From assembly GCA_035048485.1 (NCBI GenBank), contig CM068582.1, positions 20,691,655 through 20,755,654 of the forward strand: DNA of 64,000 bases. The letters are read 5' to 3'. Positions 59,047-64,000 of this stretch are shown in pieces (position 1 is the first letter of the stretch; each line of letters starts with the position of its first letter). The translations under genes and the position numbers were made by a program. Under the pieces are notes generated by a model, which saw only the letters and a program-made list of their open reading frames with translations, did no database searches and was not told the origin of the DNA. The DNA comes from Pteria penguin (taxonomy: Eukaryota; Mollusca; Bivalvia; Pterioida; Pteriidae).

Positions 59047-61377
59047 CTAAACAAATGCGCATCTGCAGCGACCATCTACACAATGCCAGCGTCCGCGGAA
59101 GTTATGGCTATGAAAATGACCGGAACAACGCGTACTGTCCCCGCTACAATCACCTGCTGCAGCGCAAGCTGAAAACAAAGATATTTTTTATACATATATA
59201 TTTTTTATATATATATATATTTATATATCTGTGTGTGTGTGTGTGTGCGCGCGCGCGTATGTATGTGCGTGCGTTGTATATCTATTTTAATGCTTTAAAA
59301 TTATGAAGAAATAAACAAGACAATACAATAGGGTTTCTTTCATGTCGTAACATTTATCCGAATATTTCTAGGGAACCGTGTGCTCCTTTCAAAAACAAAA
59401 GACACATCCATCCGGATGAAATGATAAAGATTAATGCAGAAACATATAAAGTATTGAATAAATGGAGATATGTTTGTATTTCATATGCATTGATACCAAG
59501 AGACGATGAACAGAAATTTAGTGAAAGCATATGTGTCAGCAAAGGACAATATAAATGTGTATAAAGTAGGTTATAGAAATCCATATTCAAAGCGTTTATA
59601 AAGATTGTGAGTTCTATAATAAGGGGGGGGGGGGGGGTGTTAAATCCCATAGTCGAATTTTTGGGGAGCAGTCTTTTACTACAATGTAAGCCAAAATTTT
59701 TATTGAAACGCCATGTTTTTGATGTAAAAATCAAAATATTGAATACTCAAGTAGTACTATAACCTATGAAAGTTTCCAGTCTACGGCGATTAAAATTACC
59801 GTTCTTTTCATCATTACAATCAACTTACTCAGTTAGGAGTGATCAGTCGTCCAGGTCGGACGTAAAGTGATACGTTAAACTGGTGTGTACCGCTTTGTCA
59901 CGCATTATTAAATATTGAATATGTTGTAAATTAACTGAATATACTCAATAAAAGTACCACTTATGAATATAAGAATACAACCGATAAAGAAATTATAGAA
60001 TACACATTTGAGTTCACTACAATCCATAAATTATGGGAGCAAGAATGGCTAGACTCGAAAATAGGAGAGGCGTCCCTATCTCTTTTATATACCACTTTTT
60101 AGAATCTTTACTTGAAGCATCATCGAATAAATGCAAAATAAAACTAATGATAATAAAATAAAGAAAGGAAAAAAAATAAGAAAGATAGAAAGAAGACGCA
60201 ATTTTAGAATTATAAGTTTATTGTGTATTTTTGATTTTGTACCATAACATATAATCATATTTTTTATCTTAAATCATTATAATCTATTACAGATTAATCG
60301 AAATCTATTATTTGTAAAATATTTGTTTTATTGGTTATCTTGATCAATGCAAAATGTGTACTATAAATGAGTAAGCATGATTGATTCTTGAATTGTATAC
60401 ATTAGATTATGACGGATAACTCATGGTTTCTCAAATGACCAGAACAAAATATCACTTCAAATCGTAACAATTTTACATTTGAACTGAATATAGAGAGTAC
60501 TAAGTAAATTCAAAGAAGAGACATAAAATATGAACGATTTTCACGTCCGTAGATGAAATAGACCATATTTACTTGTAGAGTGAGTTGAGTGACTGCATGT
60601 GCATACTCCACTACTGCATTCTTTAACCCAGCCGCTACTACATGTTATAGCACCACATTGACTAACATCGCCATTCGAGCAAGTGGCTGCCAGACAGGCA
60701 GCTGTAATACATACAAGTATTATAATATTACACTCGTTATCTTTGTAATTAAACATTAAAGAGAAATTTTCTTGGAGTCACACAAATGCGAAGAAAAAAC
60801 AATCTAAATTTTAATCTAAACTATTCACATTTCACATTTGAATAGTATCTGTTATTTCAACAATTTTTCTTTACTTAAATCTAAAAATGAATCCAATACC
60901 TCACATTTATAGATCAAATACGTATGTCTCTGTGTAAATTTTTCGGACTACAATAATTTTGGTTTTGCACAGTAGTGGAGAGACGTCTATACGTTGTTTT
61001 CAAGCAAAATTTTTGTGAAAGACAATGCATGTAGATATGTTCTTTCTTTATTATTTTTTCTAAGCTGGTGTGGCTCAGTGGATGAGATGCTCGGCTTGTG
61101 TCTAAAAGGTCCAGGGTTCGACTCCAGCCACGGGCACAATTGTGTTTTGTCTTTTGAATGAGACAGTAAACATCAAAGTCCCGTACACGTAAAGCTCATT
61201 GTACCGGGTGGGTCTGTTGCAATAGTATTTCTATTGTACTATGACATATTTGTAATTTGGGAAATTAAAACATGCATAAATAGCTATTTCCCAAATTACA
61301 AATATATGTCATAGGACACTATGTAAATTAATGCATATACGAGAAATAATTGTGGAGTGACGTAAAATAATAACAAT

Positions 61378-61410
<33 letters not shown>

Positions 61411-62320
61411 AATTTGTCTGTCTATCTAATTTCATAGTTCATTGCATTGGGTTTTAATCCCCAGAGAGCTGTCGTGTGCTTTGAATGATATATTGCATAG
61501 TCTTGGAAGCTTTACAAAATCGATAGGTAACCCACAGAAATATCCCTATTGTTTAATAATAAAGATGCCTCTGTTTAAAATTTTGATTCACTGATACATT
61601 AAAGACGAAGGGGTACAAACTGTCATCCCTCTTATGACAAAACGTCGACTCTACGTGTTTTTCTTTCTCTGGAATTAAATAGTCCAACAGAGATCAAGTT
61701 TCACTTGAATAAAATCTTAGCGATTCTGTGTTGGCAACAACAGGGGTTCCAGGTTGTAGTCGACATGTTTTGTATTTATCAGCGAACAAAAGTTAACACA
61801 AGAACAAGCCTTGCATTAAAATAATCAAAAATTGTTTCGTTTCGGAGGTCATAGAACCCGGATGTGCGACTATCACTGAAATTTTTAAGGATTATTTATC
61901 CATTTTTATTTATTTATTTATTTTATTATCATTGTACTTGGGGTTTTTTTTTCTGGTAGATAATTGACAGCTTATTTTAGTATCGTTTATTCATTAAAAG
62001 CAGAACCGTCTATACACAAACCATATAAAAATAAATTAGACAGATCAAGGTCAAGTCCTTAACCAACCACTAAGAAAAAGACGAAAGAACGATAACGAGA
62101 CTGTATAATAAGCAATAAATATAGTAAAACAGTATACACATGTACAAAAATCTATTTAAAGTCTCAAAACTGCATACTAAAAATAATAAAAATAACATCG
62201 CAGAAAAATAAATAAAGACAATTTCTTCAGCCTCAAAACATCAGAAATTGATTTCCCTGAGAGAATTTGGTATTACTTACACACGCAAGCCAATAACACG
62301 AAGACTCCAAACGCATTCAT
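59047..62320 (-). CDS. secreted two-domain Cys-rich peptide, Cvsi-like (three exons)
   Basis: Minus strand. Exon 1 (62320-62281) encodes the signal peptide MNAFGVFVLLACV and ends at GTAAGT. Exon 2 (60701-60573) follows gtattacag and encodes SACLAATCSNGDVSQC, then GAITCSSGWVKEC and SSGVCTCSHSTHST, with 7 Cys; its donor is GTAAAT. Exon 3 (59168-59047) follows tttgttttcag and encodes TCAAAGDCSGDSTRC, SGHFHSHNFRGRWHC and VDGRCRCAFV, with 6 Cys, then TAG. All phases fit (1, then 1). The total is 96 residues. The two domains share C-x(4,5)-C at the start and C-x4-C-x-C at the end, so they look like a tandem exon duplication. This resembles bivalve Cvsi-type serine-protease inhibitors (MEROPS I84), secreted into haemolymph and thought to act on pathogen subtilisins; that match is from memory of the pattern. 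An antimicrobial or other Cys-rich peptide is the alternative. Confidence 0.7.
59172..60572 (-). other. intron 2 of the Cys-rich peptide gene
   Basis: 1.4 kb, AT-rich, with (TG)n/(CG)n simple sequence at about 59228-59260, a run of about 15 G at 59623-59637, and no other supported gene. The G run may be unreliable. Confidence 0.6.
61063..61235 (+). repeat. tRNA-derived SINE head and body
   Basis: Box A-like TGGCTCAGTGGATGAG, box B GGTTCGACTCC, then a body with gaatgagacagtaaacatca aagtcccgtacacg, as in the SINE at 23.2-23.4 kb. The SINE tail is absent. Confidence 0.75.
61239..61313. repeat. 27-bp inverted repeat (hairpin)
   Basis: ctatgacatatttgtaattt gggaaat faces its inverse across about 20 bases, with a two-base indel in one arm. 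Confidence 0.85.
61378..61428. repeat. (ATCT)n microsatellite
   Basis: About eight perfect units, then diverged ones. Confidence 0.95.
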
Positions 62321-62366
62321 GATCTCTGACAATGTGAAGATAGCAATTACAGACGAATCGAATATA

Positions 62367-62374
62367 CTTATATA
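62367..62374 (-). promoter_or_regulatory. TATA box of the Cys-rich peptide gene
   Basis: TATATAAG on the minus strand, 47 bases before the ATG at 62320. A start about 30 bases downstream would leave a 5' leader of about 20 bases. No further control site is identified. Confidence 0.5.
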
Positions 62375-62399
62375 ACTATTGAAAGGCAATGCATGACCT

Positions 62400-63420
62400 A
62401 TCGTGTGATTTTTAGAGATGTCGTGAGCACTATTCTGGCACCTGACAGATAAAGCATACAACACGATTGTCGCCTGAACTTATGTACTATACGTTACGTC
62501 GGGCACGATTTCATTGCATACAAAGCAAATGCCTATTTCTGTGACCTGGATACACAATTTGTTTATCTTACGCAAAAATCTGGAGTATGATACACAAATG
62601 TTTGCTATCATCTTGGGACCGATTTAATTAGAAAAGTCCAATAAATAGTTCATAGCTTTGATTTAATTCTTTAATGTTGCCGAGTACAGAAACCTGTAGT
62701 AAATCATTTGGTTTCACATATTCTGCTTTCCCATAAGTTACTGATAACGCTGGTGATGACAGAATATGATAAATATTTTAAAGTAAGATACCGTTAATCA
62801 TTTTGAATATTTCAAGTGACTTTTATTTTTGGATTATTTCTCTTGAAATACATTTGCGAAACATGATTTTTGCAAGAAGCCATATACATGGCTGCAATTA
62901 AATAGTCAGATTAAGAGAAGCGACAGCTTCGTTACCGCATGGAATTATACTCCGGAAATGACGAAAACATTTTAAAATTGTCGCAAAGAAAACTGTTGTA
63001 TAGTAACGTTAATATTGATGTTTGTGTTCTTAAACTATAACCTGTGAAACGGTATTCTTATAATCAATCAAATAATTATAGAATTATTTATCGAAGATTA
63101 TTTTTTAAAACCAGAAACCTTTCTGTATACATAAAGTATATGTATAATCATTTAAAAAAAAGGTAACAGCCATGAAGGAGACAATAAAGTGTTATGTCAG
63201 TTTGAATGTTGTGTCCAATGGCCTCGCACAATGTATAAGGATAGCTTAACTGTACAACAATATCGCCGAGGACATACAAAGCTTATAAGAATTAGCAATA
63301 ACGAAGTATCGCAAATAGGTTCGAGTATACAGCAGTTGCGGTAGAGAAATAGAAGTCATTTTCGGTGTCAATAAAACATGGTAGCGTGGTATATGAATTA
63401 AACGTAATGATAACGAAGTG
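62400..63420. other. upstream region of the Cys-rich peptide gene
   Basis: AT-rich; no further gene or clear element seen. Confidence 0.4.
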
Positions 63421-63425
63421 ATGAC

Positions 63426-63472
63426 GTCACGATACGACTGAAAGTTGTTGAAAGCGACGCAAATCACCCTTC
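63426..63472 (+). repeat. SINE tail fragment
   Basis: gatacgactgaaagttgttg aaagcgacgcaaatcacc matches the 3' part of the SINE family. Head missing. Confidence 0.6.
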
Positions 63473-63714
63473 AACCTGCCGACTGAGCAAAGTCTCATAA
63501 GCAGCGATCTTGGTCGGACAATGATTTTAAGCTTCATTCTAAACATTATATAAAGTATGTAGGTACCATATGCTATTTGTGGGTATTTGAACATATTCGA
63601 TTATTAAATTCAGAAATCAGAAATTTCCAGTTGGGATTGAGAAAATGCTAAGTTACAGATCTGTACTGATATTGCGGACTCTATATATGGTGTACTAAAA
63701 TACGGATCCCTAAG

Positions 63715-63785
63715 AGACACAAGAGGTGGGATCAGGTGTCAAGGAGTAAGCATCCCCTGCCGACCGTACAGGACCGCCTTGATGT
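63715..63785 (-). repeat. isolated 3' tail of a Penelope-like reverse-transcriptase element
   Basis: On the minus strand reads ggtcggcaggggatgcttac tccttgacacctgatccc, matching 28590-28650. No coding sequence accompanies it. Confidence 0.6.
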
Positions 63786-64000
63786 TACAGCTTTATTTCT
63801 CAAATGAAGATAGGCGATGATTACATTATGTAAGTAATCCAATGCAATTCTATAGCATTGAAAACCATATAATAACACTGAAACTCAAACTTGAAATCTT
63901 GAAAATTTAATATTTGAAATTTTGCTTTGACATGTTCATCCCTTTCCTTGCAAGGCCCAAATTTAATTTTGTTTCACAATATTGACACAATTCATGACAC

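Larger units (their letters stand above)
60702..62280 (-). other. intron 1 of the Cys-rich peptide gene
   Basis: 1.58 kb. Contains a SINE head in opposite orientation (61063-61235), a hairpin (61239-61313) and an (ATCT)n tract. Confidence 0.6.

Noticed and set aside
59354..59734. 126-codon minus-strand frame with PPPP
   Set aside because: It runs through a G/C homopolymer in an intron and has no recognisable feature.
1..64000. CRISPR array, operon or other prokaryotic system
   Set aside because: Tandem arrays have no unique spacers; spliced genes, SINEs and LINEs show eukaryotic DNA.

Overview
The window is AT-rich metazoan nuclear DNA, most likely from a bivalve mollusc. The reasons are the tRNA-derived SINE families with an ACGTAAAAC-type tail, the Penelope-like elements, the Helitron, the ACCTTGACC-type dispersed repeats, and a small secreted Cys-rich gene that resembles the bivalve Cvsi protease-inhibitor type. 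Genes are sparse and spliced; most long reading frames come from transposable elements or from tandem repeats whose unit length is a multiple of three. All identifications were made by reading the sequence; no database search was run.

Host-like genes. (1) 2062-3306 (+): three phase-consistent terminal exons of a small single-pass membrane protein, unrecognised. (2) 20214-21890 (+): an intact 558-codon single coding exon for a multi-pass membrane protein with a roughly 240-residue hydrophilic loop, unrecognised. (3) 62320-59047 (-): a three-exon gene for a 96-residue secreted protein with two Cys-rich domains, each on its own 1-1 phase exon, with a TATA box 47 bases before the ATG.

Mobile-element landscape, left to right: a mariner pseudogene (733-1721); a LINE fragment carrying a 340-bp element with a 5-bp target duplication (5880-6575); a Penelope-like element with GIY-YIG endonuclease flanked by 310-bp inverted repeats (7065-9868); a TIR element present twice (10941-12337 and 53765-55140); a SINE split by a TA-flanked 937-bp element (22214-23388); two direct repeats with a hammerhead-like core (23.8 and 24.8 kb); a reverse-transcriptase element nested with AATTCG-type foldback arrays (25403-28915); a spliced transposase-like pseudogene with a LINE inside a TIR element in its intron (29218-33484); a broken Helitron (about 38950-43560); several foldbacks (46252-46938, 50947-51682); a THAP-domain relic (47295-47580); a LINE (49145-50614); and many SINE copies, two with clean 12-bp target duplications.

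Tandem repeats are prominent. A 39-bp minisatellite of about 3.6 kb (12.83-16.41 kb) keeps two minus-strand frames open for almost 1,200 codons each. A 24-bp minisatellite (17.29-18.6 kb) gives a 402-codon frame. A 51-bp minisatellite at 57 kb was split by a SINE.

The most interesting items are the two-domain secreted peptide gene, the nested reverse-transcriptase/foldback complex with its 55-bp duplication, the Penelope-like element with inverted termini, and the two-frame minisatellite.
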